A stretch of DNA of 64,000 nt from Bog-473 sp963777485 (GCA_963777485.1 CAVZQP010000002.1:868001-932000), one strand, 5' to 3'. Shown: positions 46,903 through 55,988, counted from the stretch's first letter. Notes: generated from the sequence alone by a model not told the origin. Made by a program: numbers and translations.

Positions 46903-48303
46903 ATGCCTTTGCACAAGAGGGAATCGGTCCGCGAAGGGATGCTCGACTCCCTCTACGCGGACCGCGAGCTCCATTCCCGACTGCCCGCCGGCCGCTGTCC
47001 CTCCAAGGAGATGAGGTCCGAAGAGGCATTCCAGGCCATCGTCGACGAGCTGATGCTCGATGGCAACGCCCGCCAGAACCTCGCCACCTTCTGCCAGACG
47101 TGGGAGGAGCCTGAGATCCACCGGTTGATGGACATCGCCATCGACAAGAACCTGATCGACAAGGACGAGTACCCCCAGACGGCCGAGCTCGAGCGACGGT
47201 GCGTGCACATGCTGGCCGACCTGTGGCACGCGCCCGAGACGGCCCAAGCAGTGGGGTGTTCGGCCATCGGCTCCTCCGAGGCCTGCATGCTGGGCGGCAT
47301 GGCGGCCAAGTGGCGCTGGCGGGCCAAGCGCAAGGCCGCCGGCAAGCCGGCCGACAACCCCAACATGGTCTGCGGGCCGGTCCAGGTGGTCTGGCACAAG
47401 TTCGCCAAGTACTGGGACGTGGAGATGCGGGAGATCCCGATGTCGCCGGGCCGCTACTGCATGGACGTCGAGCAGATGCTCGAACGGATCGACGAGAACA
47501 CCATCATGGTCGTGCCCACGTTCGGCGTGACCTACACCGGCGCTTACGAGCCGGTGCTCGAGCTGTCCCAGGCGCTCGACCAGCTCCAGGAGGAAAAGGG
47601 TCTCGACATCGACATCCACGTGGACGGCGCCAGTGGCGCCTTCCTCGCCCCGTTCTGTGCCCCGGACATCGAGTGGGACTTCCGCGTCCCACGGGTGAAG
47701 TCGATCAGCACCTCGGGCCACAAGTTCGGGCTGGCGCCTCTCGGGGTGGGCTGGGCGCTCTGGCGCGACGAGGCGGAGCTGCCCGATGACCTCATCTTCC
47801 ACGTCACCTACCTGGGCGGCGACATGCCGGTGTTCCAGATCAACTTCTCGCGTCCGGCCGGCCAGATCGTCGCCCAGTACTACAACTTCGTCCGCCTCGG
47901 CCGGGACGGGTACCGCAACGTGCACGATGCCTGTTACCTGACAGGCAAATTCCTGGCGCACGAGGTTGCCAAGCTCGGGCCGTTCGAGATGCTGTGCGAC
48001 TCGGACCCCCAGACCGGGATCCCGTCGGTGGCGTGGCGCATCCGCGAGGGCGAAGACCCCGGGTACACGCTGTACGACGTGGCCGACAGGCTGCGCAACC
48101 GCGGGTGGCAGGTCCCGGCCTATCCGCTGACCGGCTCGGTGTCCGACGTCTCCGTTCAGCGCATCCTGGTGCGCCAAGGCGTCAGCCGGGACCTGGCGAC
48201 ACTGCTCCTCGACGACATGACGCAGGCGATCGCGCACTTCGACCGCCATCCGGTCTCGGTGTCGATGACCAAGGAGGAGTCAGGGGGCTTCAGCCACCTG
48301 TAG
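46903..48303 (+). CDS. gadB: Glutamate decarboxylase
   Basis: A 466-aa PLP-dependent decarboxylase that converts glutamate to GABA with proton consumption, in the cytoplasm. The cofactor Lys is K274 (STSGHKFGLAPLG), the ring-stacking Asp is D241 (HVDGASGAF), and QTWEEPEIHRLMDIAIDKNLIDKDEYPQT and GSSEACMLGGMAAKWRWR are diagnostic of the GadB group. Length is as expected. No GABA antiporter (gadC) is adjacent. The last 14 bases overlap the convergent channel-like gene. Confidence 0.95.
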   Translation: MPLHKRESVREGMLDSLYADRELHSRLPAGRCPSKEMRSEEAFQAIVDELMLDGNARQNLATFCQTWEEPEIHRLMDIAIDKNLIDKDEYPQTAELERRCVHMLADLWHAPETAQAVGCSAIGSSEACMLGGMAAKWRWRAKRKAAGKPADNPNMVCGPVQVVWHKFAKYWDVEMREIPMSPGRYCMDVEQMLERIDENTIMVVPTFGVTYTGAYEPVLELSQALDQLQEEKGLDIDIHVDGASGAFLAPFCAPDIEWDFRVPRVKSISTSGHKFGLAPLGVGWALWRDEAELPDDLIFHVTYLGGDMPVFQINFSRPAGQIVAQYYNFVRLGRDGYRNVHDACYLTGKFLAHEVAKLGPFEMLCDSDPQTGIPSVAWRIREGEDPGYTLYDVADRLRNRGWQVPAYPLTGSVSDVSVQRILVRQGVSRDLATLLLDDMTQAIAHFDRHPVSVSMTKEESGGFSHL

Positions 48304-49486
48304 GCGACGCGGGCGTGGCCGGCGCGGCCGGACCGGGGTCCGTCACGCTGACGGCCCAGTCGACCGCGATGACCCGGCGCCGCAGGAACCGCGGCCGGCC
48401 GACCCGGGCGGCACGGTCCGTCGTCCAGGGCGCGGGGAACGCGAACGTGAGGCCCGCCAACGACCGTACGGCAGGCTCGTAGCTCGACCGGATCCACGCG
48501 AAGCGTCGCCACGCCTCCTCCGTGCGGTCGGCTGCGACGCCGAGGATGGGCGCGAGGGCCGCCATGGCCTCGTCGTACTCGGCGCGGGTGATCGTGATCG
48601 GGGCAGCGGGCTCGTCGAAGTGACCGACGATCTCGGCGATCCCCATCGGCTCGCCGATGGGGATGGACGCGGCGCGCGCCACGCGGACGAAGCCCGGCAT
48701 GCCGTAGACGAGCACCATCATCGGGCCCTTCTCGACCTCCTCGAAGGACTCGGCCATCTGCGTCTCCGACGAGGAGAGTACGAGCGCGGCCGCGTCTAGC
48801 AGCGTGCCGATGGTCGCCACCCACGAGTGGGCCCGGTGTGTCTCGGGGAAGTACGTGAGGATCGGGAACGAGGTGTGGGTCTGCTCGATGTCGAGGATCC
48901 ATTCCGACTGGTTGCGCCAGAACTCCAAGCTGTCCAGGGCCCCGACGCGCTGGAGGGTCAGCAGGAGGGTGACGACCGCCGGAGGCGCACCGGCGATGGG
49001 CCGGAGCCGGACGATGCCCTTCTCCCGCGCGTTGTACGCCCCGTAGATCGTCGGCAGGTAGCTGATCAGGAGGGCGACGAGCCCGAGCCCGATGGTCGCC
49101 TCGATGAACGCCAGCCAGATCCGTCCGGTCCCACTCGGCTCGGCGAACCCGAGCGTCGTCAGCGAAGAGCCGCTGATCTCGAAGGACCGCTGCCAGGTCA
49201 GCGATCCGGTGCCCCAGAAGATGAACGTGAAAGCGACGACCATGGTCAGCATCCACACCAGCGGGAGGCTGACCAGTGCGACCGGCGCGTACAACGACCG
49301 GAGCGCGATCGCCCGTTCTCGGGTCCGCGACCGGTGGACGAGCAGGCGATGGACGACGGCGAACACCGCCTGCGCCAGGCGCGGGAAACCCTCCTGCGGC
49401 AGCACGACCGTCTTGAGCGCGGAGCCGAGGATGGCAAGGGCCAGGACGGCCCCGAAGATGACGGAGAGAACCTGCAAGCCGATCAT
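48290..49486 (-). CDS. Channel-like integral membrane protein (paralogue of 6667-7833)
   Basis: A 398-aa protein with TM1 (VLSVIFGAVLALAILGSAL), a long basic loop, TM2-3 (VALVSLPLVWMLTMVVAFTFIFWG), a pore-loop-like SGSSLTTLGFAEPSG and TM4 (FIEATIGLGLVALLISYLPTIYGAY). TTLGFAEP resembles the TTxGYGD filter of K+ channels. The soluble C-terminal half shares patches with the 6667-7833 protein: QTHTSFPILTYFPE, LDAAALVLS, EEAWRRFAWIRSSYE and PAPW. It starts 19 bases after the DUF1269 gene stop, an apparent operon, and converges with gadB with a 14-base overlap. It is likely a cation channel or channel-derived sensor. Confidence 0.75.
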   Translation of the reverse strand: MIGLQVLSVIFGAVLALAILGSALKTVVLPQEGFPRLAQAVFAVVHRLLVHRSRTRERAIALRSLYAPVALVSLPLVWMLTMVVAFTFIFWGTGSLTWQRSFEISGSSLTTLGFAEPSGTGRIWLAFIEATIGLGLVALLISYLPTIYGAYNAREKGIVRLRPIAGAPPAVVTLLLTLQRVGALDSLEFWRNQSEWILDIEQTHTSFPILTYFPETHRAHSWVATIGTLLDAAALVLSSSETQMAESFEEVEKGPMMVLVYGMPGFVRVARAASIPIGEPMGIAEIVGHFDEPAAPITITRAEYDEAMAALAPILGVAADRTEEAWRRFAWIRSSYEPAVRSLAGLTFAFPAPWTTDRAARVGRPRFLRRRVIAVDWAVSVTDPGPAAPATPASPTGG

Positions 49487-49505
49487 CGACTGTCGCGTCG
49501 CTTCG

Positions 49506-50015
49506 TCAAGAGATCTCTTTGGTGGCGGATTGCACGGCTTCGTCGATCCCGTGCTTGTCGACCTCGAGCTCCTTCGACACGTGCTTGCGCGCCTTCAGCG
49601 CCGCCTTCTCGAGCGCGGCCTGCACCGTGCTCTCGCCCACCACGACGAGTGCGGCCTCGCCGGCGTCGATGACGTCGCCGAACTCCTTCACGTCGGCGCG
49701 CGACATTCCCTTCCACAAGTGGCCGCTCACGCCGCCGATCGCCGCACCGACCAGCGCCGTGCCGATGATGGAGGGTGGGAACAAGATCCCGATGAGCGCT
49801 CCCGTCGCCGCACCGCCCCATGCCCCGTGGCGCGTCGTGGTCTCGTCCTTGTTCACGTGGACCTTGCCCAGGTAGTCCTTGGACACGACCGCCGCGTCGT
49901 AGGTGCCCACGGCGCCGGCGGCGTGCAACTCCTTCACGATCTCGTAGTCGGCGCGAGCGTCGACCTCACTGGCATACGTCCCGATGAAGATGAACACGCC
50001 GTCTGCCTTCGACAT
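49506..50015 (-). CDS. DUF1269-like membrane-associated protein
   Basis: A 169-aa protein from the ATG at 50015, preceded by AAGGAG. The order is FIFIGTYASEVDARADYEIVKELHAAG, then KVHVNKDETTTRHGAWGGAATGALIGILFPPSIIGTALVGAAIGGVSGHLWKGM (a Gly/Ala-rich hairpin or double TM) and a helical C-terminus (IDAGEAALVVVGESTVQAALEKAALKARK). This matches DUF1269, a family of unknown function often linked to envelope stress. It lies 19 bases before the channel-like gene and divergent from the formate-THF ligase. Confidence 0.82.
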   Translation of the reverse strand: MSKADGVFIFIGTYASEVDARADYEIVKELHAAGAVGTYDAAVVSKDYLGKVHVNKDETTTRHGAWGGAATGALIGILFPPSIIGTALVGAAIGGVSGHLWKGMSRADVKEFGDVIDAGEAALVVVGESTVQAALEKAALKARKHVSKELEVDKHGIDEAVQSATKEIS

Positions 50016-50148
50016 GATGTCTGCTCCTTTCTGGTGGCCCCTCGGCCGGCCATCCCGCGGCCCGGGAGCCGTCCTCCTCCTGACCCGACGCGGCGAGACT
50101 AGAGCGAGTGACCCGTTCGGGCCCGGTTTTGGTGACGCAACCTCTGGC

Positions 50149-51858
50149 ATGATCGGTCGGGTGCCCCTGCCCCCGGCCATAGAGATCGCGCGTCGGGCCA
50201 CGCTCCACCCCATCGCGGAGGTCGCCGCTCAGATGGGCCTCGGACCCGAATTGCTCGAGCCCTACGGCGCCCACGTGGCCAAGGTGGACCTCGATGCCGT
50301 CGAGGCTCTGGCCGACCGGCCGCGGGCCCGCTACGTCGTGGTGACGGCGGTGACGCCGACCCCGCTCGGCGAGGGGAAGACCACGACCACCGTCGGCCTC
50401 GGCCAGGCCCTGGCCTGCATCGGGCGCCAGGCCACGATCGCCATCCGCCAGGCCTCCATGGGCCCGACCTTCGGCATCAAGGGCGGGGCCGCGGGTGGCG
50501 GTTACAGCCAGGTCGTCCCGTTCGAGAACCTCAACCTGCACCTGACCGGCGACCTGCACGCGGTGACCGCGGCCAACAACCTCCTTGCCGCCATGGTCGA
50601 CAACCATCTCTTCCACGGGAACGACCTCGGCATCGATCCCCACGGGATCACGTGGAAGCGCGTCCTCGACGTGAACGACCGCTCACTGCGCGACGTCGTG
50701 AGCGGCCTCGGCGGCCACCAGGACGGTCTGCCCCGCCAGACGGGGTTCGACATCACGGCAGCTTCGGAGGTCATGGCCGTGCTCGCGCTGTCGCGGACGC
50801 TGCAGGACCTTCGGACGCGGTTCGGGCGCATCGTCGTCGGCTACACGGAGGCCGGAGACCCGGTGACCGCGGAGCAACTGAAAGCGGCGGGCGCCATGAC
50901 GGTCATCATGCGCGACGCCATCAAGCCGAACCTGCTGCAGACGCTCGAGAACACGCCCGTGCTCGTCCACGCCGGTCCCTTCGGGAACATCGCGCACGGG
51001 AATTCTTCGATCGTCGCCGATCTCATCGGCATCCATGCGGGCGAGTACCTGGTGACCGAGGCGGGCTTCGGCTCGGACATGGGAGCCGAGCGCTTCTTCA
51101 ACATCAAGTGCCGCACCTCGGGGTTGGCGCCCGACGCAGCCGTCGTGGTGACGACCGTGCGCGCCATGAAGCTCCACTCGGGACGTCACCGGGTCGTGGC
51201 CGGCCGGCCGCTCCCGCCTGAGATGCTCGAGGAGAACCCCGACGAGGTGCGAATCGGTGCTGCCAACCTCCTCGCCCATCTGGGCATCGTGCGCCGGCAC
51301 GGCGTCACGCCCGTCGTGGCGATCAATGGGTTCGCGGGCGACTTCCCCTCCGAGCACGCCGCCATCCGCGAGATCGCCGCGTCCGTCGGCGTCCGCTCCG
51401 CCGTCTGCACCCACTTCGAGAACGGGGGCAAGGGTGCCGTTGAGCTGGCCGAGGCCGTGGTCGAAGCGGCGGAGGAGCCGAGCGACTTCCAGATGCTGTA
51501 CCCGGACGGCGCGAGCCTCCGGGAGAAGATCGAGACCATTGCGACCGAGGTGTACGGGGCAGAGGGCGTGGACTACGCACCCTTGGCCGCCCGTCACCTG
51601 GACAATTACGAGCGTGCGGGCTTCGGTTCACTGCCCGTCTGCATCGCCAAGACGCACCTCTCCATTTCTTCGGATCCCACGTTGCCCGGGGCCCCGCGCG
51701 GCTGGCGCCTTCCGGTGCGCGAGGCTCGGGCCAATGTGGGTGCCGGTTTCGTCTACCTGGTTAGCGGCGACATGCGCACCATGCCGGGGCTCTCACGCCA
51801 CCCCGCCGCAGAGAACATCGATATCGACGAGAACGGCAACGTAGTGGGACTCTACTGA
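50149..51858 (+). CDS. fhs: Formate-tetrahydrofolate ligase
   Basis: A 569-aa ATP-dependent enzyme that makes 10-formyl-THF from formate and THF in the cytoplasm, feeding purine synthesis and one-carbon flow. The ATP site TPLGEGKTTTTVGL is at residues 71-84. PTFGIKGGAAGGGYSQVVPFENLNLHLTGDLHA, the FTHFS signature, and the later GADMGAERF-type segment (GFGSDMGAERFFNIKCR) are intact. The length is as expected. The ATG at 50149 is chosen; a GTG at 50161 is an alternative. Because it lies within 20 bases of an acyl-CoA dehydrogenase gene, cotranscription is possible, although no metabolic link is obvious. Confidence 0.96.
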   Translation: MIGRVPLPPAIEIARRATLHPIAEVAAQMGLGPELLEPYGAHVAKVDLDAVEALADRPRARYVVVTAVTPTPLGEGKTTTTVGLGQALACIGRQATIAIRQASMGPTFGIKGGAAGGGYSQVVPFENLNLHLTGDLHAVTAANNLLAAMVDNHLFHGNDLGIDPHGITWKRVLDVNDRSLRDVVSGLGGHQDGLPRQTGFDITAASEVMAVLALSRTLQDLRTRFGRIVVGYTEAGDPVTAEQLKAAGAMTVIMRDAIKPNLLQTLENTPVLVHAGPFGNIAHGNSSIVADLIGIHAGEYLVTEAGFGSDMGAERFFNIKCRTSGLAPDAAVVVTTVRAMKLHSGRHRVVAGRPLPPEMLEENPDEVRIGAANLLAHLGIVRRHGVTPVVAINGFAGDFPSEHAAIREIAASVGVRSAVCTHFENGGKGAVELAEAVVEAAEEPSDFQMLYPDGASLREKIETIATEVYGAEGVDYAPLAARHLDNYERAGFGSLPVCIAKTHLSISSDPTLPGAPRGWRLPVREARANVGAGFVYLVSGDMRTMPGLSRHPAAENIDIDENGNVVGLY

Positions 51859-51877
51859 GGCCCAAGGAGGCTCCCCC

Positions 51878-53113
51878 ATGGCGATCGACTTCACTCTCGC
51901 ACCAGAACACGAGGAGATCCGTTCGCGGGTCCGGACGTTCATCGCCGACACCGTGGTGCCCCGCATCAAGGGGTTCGACGATGAAGGCCGGGTGACGCAG
52001 CGCCGCGAGTACCTCACCACCATCCTCGAACTCCGTGAGGAGGCCAAGCGCGAGGGCCTCTGGCTGCCGCACATGCCCAAGGAGTGGGGCGGCATGGGTC
52101 TGGGTCATGTTGAGCTGGCCATGGTGCAGGCGGAGGCGGCCAAGACCCGGCTCGGCCCATGGATCCTCAACTGCAGTGCGCCCGACGAAGGCAACATGCA
52201 CACGCTGCTGCACTGGGCCACAGACGAGCAGAAGGAGAAGTACCTGCGGCGCCTGTGCGAAGGCACCGCCATGTCGTGCTTTGCCATGACCGAGCCGGAG
52301 GTGGCCGGCTCGGATCCGACGCTGATTCAGACGCGGGCCGAGAAGGACGGCGAGGAGTGGGTCATCAACGGCCACAAGTGGTTCATCTCGAACGCGCGCC
52401 GCGCCCAGTTCGCGATCCTCATCGCCCGCACCGAGCCCGACGTGCCGCCGGGCTCACGTGGCGCCAATACCGCATTCCTCGTCGATCTGCCGGCGGACGG
52501 CTGGAACGACGTGCGCGAGGTCGAGACGATGCACGGGTCGACCGGGCATTCAGAGATCGTCATCGAGGACTTGCGCGTGCACGACTCGCAGATCCTCGGC
52601 GGCCGTGGCAACGGCCACCGCCTCGGGCAGTACCGCCTCGGTCCGGCCCGGCTCGCTCACTGCATGCGCTGGATCGCGCAGGCGGAGACCGCGCTCGACA
52701 TGATGGTCGACCGCTCCCTGCACCGGTACTCGCACGGCTCCCTCCTGGCCGAGAAGCAAGGGGTGCAGTGGCTCATCGCGGACTCGGCCATGGAGCTGTA
52801 CCAGTGCAAGCTCATGGTGCTGCACGCCGCCTACAAGATCGACCGGGGCGAGGACTTCCGTACCGAGGTCTCCATGGCGAAGCACTTCGTCGCCAACAGC
52901 CTCAACCGGATCATCGACCGCTCCATCCAGGTGCACGGTGCGCTCGGCTATTCCACCGACACTCCGCTGGCGAACATGCTGCAGCACGCCCGATGGGCCC
53001 GCTTCGCCGACGGCGCCGACGAGATCCACCAGATGCGCATTGCGGAACGCACGATCGCCGCCTACAAGGACACCGGCTCGACCAATGAGGCCACCGGCGC
53101 CCTGCCTCTCTGA
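51878..53113 (+). CDS. Acyl-CoA dehydrogenase
   Basis: A 411-aa FAD-dependent acyl-CoA dehydrogenase of the ACAD10/11-like or CaiA-like branch. CFAMTEPEVAGSDPTLIQTRAEKDGEEWVINGHKWFISNA binds FAD and substrate. QYRLGPARLAHCMRWIAQAETALDMM, QVHGALGYSTDTPLANMLQHARWARFADGADEIHQMRIAERTI contain the C-terminal FAD and substrate motifs. AAGGAGG precedes the ATG. Family members start beta-oxidation of fatty or branched acyl-CoAs; chain specificity cannot be assigned. A small membrane protein follows. Confidence 0.95.
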   Translation: MAIDFTLAPEHEEIRSRVRTFIADTVVPRIKGFDDEGRVTQRREYLTTILELREEAKREGLWLPHMPKEWGGMGLGHVELAMVQAEAAKTRLGPWILNCSAPDEGNMHTLLHWATDEQKEKYLRRLCEGTAMSCFAMTEPEVAGSDPTLIQTRAEKDGEEWVINGHKWFISNARRAQFAILIARTEPDVPPGSRGANTAFLVDLPADGWNDVREVETMHGSTGHSEIVIEDLRVHDSQILGGRGNGHRLGQYRLGPARLAHCMRWIAQAETALDMMVDRSLHRYSHGSLLAEKQGVQWLIADSAMELYQCKLMVLHAAYKIDRGEDFRTEVSMAKHFVANSLNRIIDRSIQVHGALGYSTDTPLANMLQHARWARFADGADEIHQMRIAERTIAAYKDTGSTNEATGALPL

Positions 53114-53125
53114 GGAGGCGCAACC

Positions 53126-53431
53126 ATGGGCTGCCTCTTCGCTCTGATCTCAGCGTTCTCGGCGCGCCTCGCGCTGTTCGTGGTCTGGATCTTCACGGAT
53201 CGGCTTTCCATTGCCTTCCGCTCCGGCTGGGAGGGCATCCTCGGCTTCATCTTCCTGCCCTACGCGACGCTCTTCTATGTGTTGGTGTACCAACCGCATA
53301 AAGGCGTCGACGCCTTCGGCTGGGTGATCGTCGCGTTGGGGATCGTCTTGGACCTCTCTTCGCATCTGTTCGGCTCCCGGGCCGGCCGGCGGCGTGCCCG
53401 CCGTCACCAGCAGCACGCTGCGCAGACCTAG
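53126..53431 (+). CDS. Small hypothetical membrane protein
   Basis: A 101-aa protein with three predicted TM helices: FALISAFSARLALFVVWIF, GILGFIFLPYATLFYVLVY and FGWVIVALGIVLDLSSHLF, ending in a basic tail (SRAGRRRARRHQQHA). GAGGAGG precedes the ATG. It resembles the small membrane proteins that actinobacteria carry in many copies and that have no known role. It follows the acyl-CoA dehydrogenase by 12 bases, so is likely cotranscribed with it. Confidence 0.75.
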   Translation: MGCLFALISAFSARLALFVVWIFTDRLSIAFRSGWEGILGFIFLPYATLFYVLVYQPHKGVDAFGWVIVALGIVLDLSSHLFGSRAGRRRARRHQQHAAQT

Positions 53432-53453
53432 CCCGAAGAAGCCGAAATCAGCG

Positions 53454-53618
53454 TCACCAGCGGTAGAAGCGGTGAGAACCAGCGCTTTCACCCCGGCCAA
53501 TAGCGAAGCCGACGATCCACACGATGGCAAAGATGACCGCTGCGATCCACAAGAGATGCACGGCGAACCCCGCACCGAACAGGATCAATACGAGCAGTAA
53601 CGCAAGCAGCAAAAGCAT
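53454..53618 (-). CDS. Small hydrophobic protein, lmo0937/DUF5670-like
   Basis: A 54-aa protein with two TM helices: LLLLALLLVLILFGAGFAVHLL and WIAAVIFAIVWIVGFAI, ending in GRGESAGSHRFYRW. The helices and terminal basic/aromatic tail match the lmo0937/DUF5670 type small stress-linked proteins. AGAGGGG lies upstream of the ATG. It may be cotranscribed with the next gene upstream (53648-53902). Confidence 0.65.
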   Translation of the reverse strand: MLLLLALLLVLILFGAGFAVHLLWIAAVIFAIVWIVGFAIGRGESAGSHRFYRW

Positions 53619-53647
53619 GGCAAAAGTCCCCTCTCCTCTAGGTAGCT

Positions 53648-53902
53648 CTAGTAGCTCGAGTCCACGCGACGCACCACGTTGCCCTGGCCGTCGTCGACCA
53701 CGGTCCGTTGGCGGCGAGTGTTTCCGAGCACCATGACGATGATGGACAGCACAGCACCAACAACGCCGACGATCATCAAGATCACTCCGACCTTGTTGAC
53801 GTTGAAGCCGTGTTGATAGGGCGTGACGGTGACCGCCCAATCGAGGATGGCTCCTATCGCAAAGACGATGATGCTGACGACAAGTCCTCCAGCTCCAACC
53901 AT
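53648..53902 (-). CDS. DUF6458-like small membrane protein
   Basis: An 84-aa protein with two TM helices (GGLVVSIIVFAIGAILDWAV; GVILMIVGVVGAVLSIIVMVLG) linked by TVTPYQHGFNVNKV, and a hydrophilic, charged C-terminal tail. The layout is that of DUF6458, an actinobacterial family of unknown function. AAAGGAG lies seven bases from the ATG, a strong site. It lies 29 bp upstream of the small hydrophobic gene. Confidence 0.75.
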   Translation of the reverse strand: MVGAGGLVVSIIVFAIGAILDWAVTVTPYQHGFNVNKVGVILMIVGVVGAVLSIIVMVLGNTRRQRTVVDDGQGNVVRRVDSSY

Positions 53903-54060
53903 GTGTGCTCCTTTCTCGCTATTTTGTTGCGGCGATAGGGCTACCCAAAGAAATTCGTGGACAAACCCACGTCGCAACGTTCGCATCCCACGACGCTCGA
54001 AAACCGCGACGACGCGTCGTGTGTTTTCTTAAGTTGGCGAACGACGGCGCAACCGCCAAG

Positions 54061-54097
54061 ACAGCCCCCGGGCGCGCCAAAGGCACCCGGGGGCTGT
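54061..54097. terminator. GC-rich 12-bp stem-loop, likely terminator
   Basis: Perfect inverted repeat ACAGCCCCCGGG (54061-54072) and CCCGGGGGCTGT (54086-54097) with a 13-nt loop, the strongest hairpin in this gap. It lies about 250 bp after the tsaD stop; intrinsic termination without a T-run is usual in GC-rich actinobacteria. Confidence 0.6.
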
Positions 54098-54108
54098 CGC
54101 CAAGAGGA

Positions 54109-54136
54109 TTCGCCCGGCTTGGCGAATGCCGGGCGA
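54109..54136. other. Overlapping, mutually exclusive hairpins
   Basis: TCGCCCGGC (54110-54118) pairs with GCCGGGCGA (54128-54136). Alternatively, TTCGCC (54109-54114) pairs with GGCGAA (54121-54126). The two stems share bases and cannot form together, the layout of a structural switch or of a bulky terminator. Confidence 0.45.
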
Positions 54137-54342
54137 GTCCGACACATACTTACCCGTTGCACAACGGCTCGAAACGGACGTGCGCCATGCTCAGTTCAAA
54201 CTCAGAAACCCCGGCACTGTCTTGATTGCAGGCGCGCGCTGAAAATGCGAGCACTTCACGAACGCAGGCGCACCGTCCATGCGGCTGTGCGCTCGTGTGA
54301 AGGGCTCGGTCAGCGCATGTGCAAGGTCATGAAATCGCGACC

Positions 54343-55341
54343 TCAGGAGAACTGCAGCCGCAGGTCTGGCTCGGGCCCGAACGACGGTTCGCTCGCACCG
54401 ACCACTGCGAGCTTGTGCCATGCAGCCACTCCGATCATCGCGGCATTGTCCGTCGCCATCTTCTGCGGTGGGATGAGCAGCCTTGTGCCGAACTCGTCGG
54501 CGAGCGACCGGGCCCGTTCACGTAGGACCGGGCTTGCAGCCACGCCACCCACGATCGCCAGGGCCGGGTCGCCGAACTCTTCGAGCGCGCGCCGAAGCTT
54601 GGCGATGAGAACGTCCATACAGGCGGCGACGAACGACGCTGCCACCTCTTCCACGGAGAACGCAGGGTCCGACCGCACGTAGTTCACCACGGCCGTCTTG
54701 AGACCCGAGAAGGAGAACGCGTACCCGTCGGCGAGCATCGGGCGCGGGAACCCGAGGCGGTCCTCGACGTCGGCGGCGAGCCGGTCCAGCACTGGGCCCC
54801 CGGGATAGCCCAGCCCGAGGAAACGGGCCACCTTGTCGTAGGCCTCGCCGATGGAGTCGTCCACGGTCTCGCCGAGGAGCTCGTAGGCCCCAGGGGCAGT
54901 CCCCCTGGTCAGCATGCAGTGGCCGCCCGAGACCAACAGCGCGGTCTGCGGGAACGGCACCTCGCGGTCGGCCAGGTACACGCTGGCCAGGTGCCCCTCC
55001 AGGTGGTTGACGCCCACGACCGGGATGCCCCAGCCCAACCCGAGCGCCTTGGCCGTCGCGATGCCCACGAGCAGCGCGCCCACCAGGCCGGGCCCGGAGG
55101 TGACCGCCACCGCATCGAGATCAGGGCCCGCGACGCCGGCCTCCTCGAGCGCGCGTGCGACGATCGGCGTGATGGTCTCGGTGTGGGCGCGGCTCGCCAG
55201 CTCGGGCACCACGCCACCGAAACTCGCGTGGAGTTCCACCTGGCTCGCCACGACCGAGGAGCGAACCTCGAGCCCTTCGTCGACGACGGCGGCGGCCGTT
55301 TCGTCGCACGACGTCTCGATGGCCAACAAGGTGCGGGTCAC
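54343..55341 (-). CDS. tsaD: tRNA N6-adenosine threonylcarbamoyltransferase
   Basis: A 332-aa Kae1/TsaD/YgjD protein that transfers threonylcarbamoyl to A37 of ANN-decoding tRNAs (t6A). The N-terminal LAIETSCDETAAAV and RAHTETITPIV, and the metal-binding VNHLEGHLAS (His113 and His117), are conserved, as are LVSGGHCML, TVDDSIGEAYDKVAR and GGVAASPVLRE. It starts with a GTG at 55341 that overlaps the tsaC stop by four bases. It needs TsaB and TsaE, which are not in the window. Confidence 0.95.
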   Translation of the reverse strand: MTRTLLAIETSCDETAAAVVDEGLEVRSSVVASQVELHASFGGVVPELASRAHTETITPIVARALEEAGVAGPDLDAVAVTSGPGLVGALLVGIATAKALGLGWGIPVVGVNHLEGHLASVYLADREVPFPQTALLVSGGHCMLTRGTAPGAYELLGETVDDSIGEAYDKVARFLGLGYPGGPVLDRLAADVEDRLGFPRPMLADGYAFSFSGLKTAVVNYVRSDPAFSVEEVAASFVAACMDVLIAKLRRALEEFGDPALAIVGGVAASPVLRERARSLADEFGTRLLIPPQKMATDNAAMIGVAAWHKLAVVGASEPSFGPEPDLRLQFS

Positions 55342-55988
55342 CGGAGTCCCGCCAGCGTTCCGTCGATCTCGGCGCGCGGGATGACGCCCTCTCGTTGCAC
55401 CACGGCCGGCTCGCCGCGCACGTTCACCAGCGTCGAAGGCACCTCGGTGAGCTCGCCGCCGTCGACCACCAGGTCCACCGAGTCGTCGAGGCTGGCCGCC
55501 ACGTCGCTCGCGACTCGCGCCGTGGGTGCGCCGTGCGGGTTGGCGCTCGTCACCAGCAGCACCCCCGTCGCCCGTAACAAGCCGCGCAGGAAGGGGTGGT
55601 CGGGGATCCTGACCGCGACCTCGTCGCGCCCCGCGAGCCAGTCCGGCCGGGTGGAACTGGCATCGAACCCGAAGGCGAGCGTGAGGGGGCCGGGCCACCA
55701 CCGTGCCGCCAGCGCACCTGCCGCGGCCGTGACGTCCACGCCGAGCGCGCGCACTTGGTCTAACGACGCCGCCAAGACGGGCAGGTGCATCCCGCCGGGT
55801 CGGCCCTTGGCGCGGTAGATGGCCTGCACCGCGTCATGGTCTTCGGGTCGTGCCGAGAGCCCGTAGACGGTGTCCGTCGGAACGACGACGACGCCTCCGC
55901 GCTGCAGCGTCACCGCAGCAGCCCGCGCGCCCTCGTCGTCGGTGTGGACGATTGGGGCTCGGGCGCCGCGTGGGGCGGCGGGCACCAT
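55338..55988 (-). CDS. tsaC: L-threonylcarbamoyladenylate synthase (Sua5/YrdC)
   Basis: A 216-aa YrdC-domain protein that makes threonylcarbamoyl-AMP from threonine, bicarbonate and ATP, the first step of t6A. GGVVVVPTDTVYGLSARPED (about residues 30-49), AIYRAKGRPGGMHLPVL (KxR site), WWPGPLTLAF and LLVTSANPHG are the family motifs. The extra Sua5 C-terminal domain is absent, as expected for the short TsaC form. It is followed with a four-base overlap by tsaD, so both steps are coexpressed. Confidence 0.94.
   Translation of the reverse strand: MVPAAPRGARAPIVHTDDEGARAAAVTLQRGGVVVVPTDTVYGLSARPEDHDAVQAIYRAKGRPGGMHLPVLAASLDQVRALGVDVTAAAGALAARWWPGPLTLAFGFDASSTRPDWLAGRDEVAVRIPDHPFLRGLLRATGVLLVTSANPHGAPTARVASDVAASLDDSVDLVVDGGELTEVPSTLVNVRGEPAVVQREGVIPRAEIDGTLAGLR

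Larger units (their letters stand above)
53903..54342. other. Non-coding stretch with strong hairpins downstream of tsaD
   Basis: 440 bp with no convincing gene. Short frames are Arg-rich and without ribosome sites. The stretch lies upstream of the small membrane protein gene (minus, start 53902) and downstream of tsaD (minus, stop at 54343). It contains the hairpins annotated at 54061-54097 and 54109-54136 and no tRNA, 6S or other RNA I recognise. Confidence 0.5.

Noticed and set aside
46246..48249. Long minus-strand open frame opposite glutamate decarboxylase and the sigma gene (over 600 codons)
   Set aside because: It is antisense to strongly conserved genes, rich in Arg/His/Gly/Glu from GC-rich third positions, with no domain and no ribosome site; it is a shadow of high GC.
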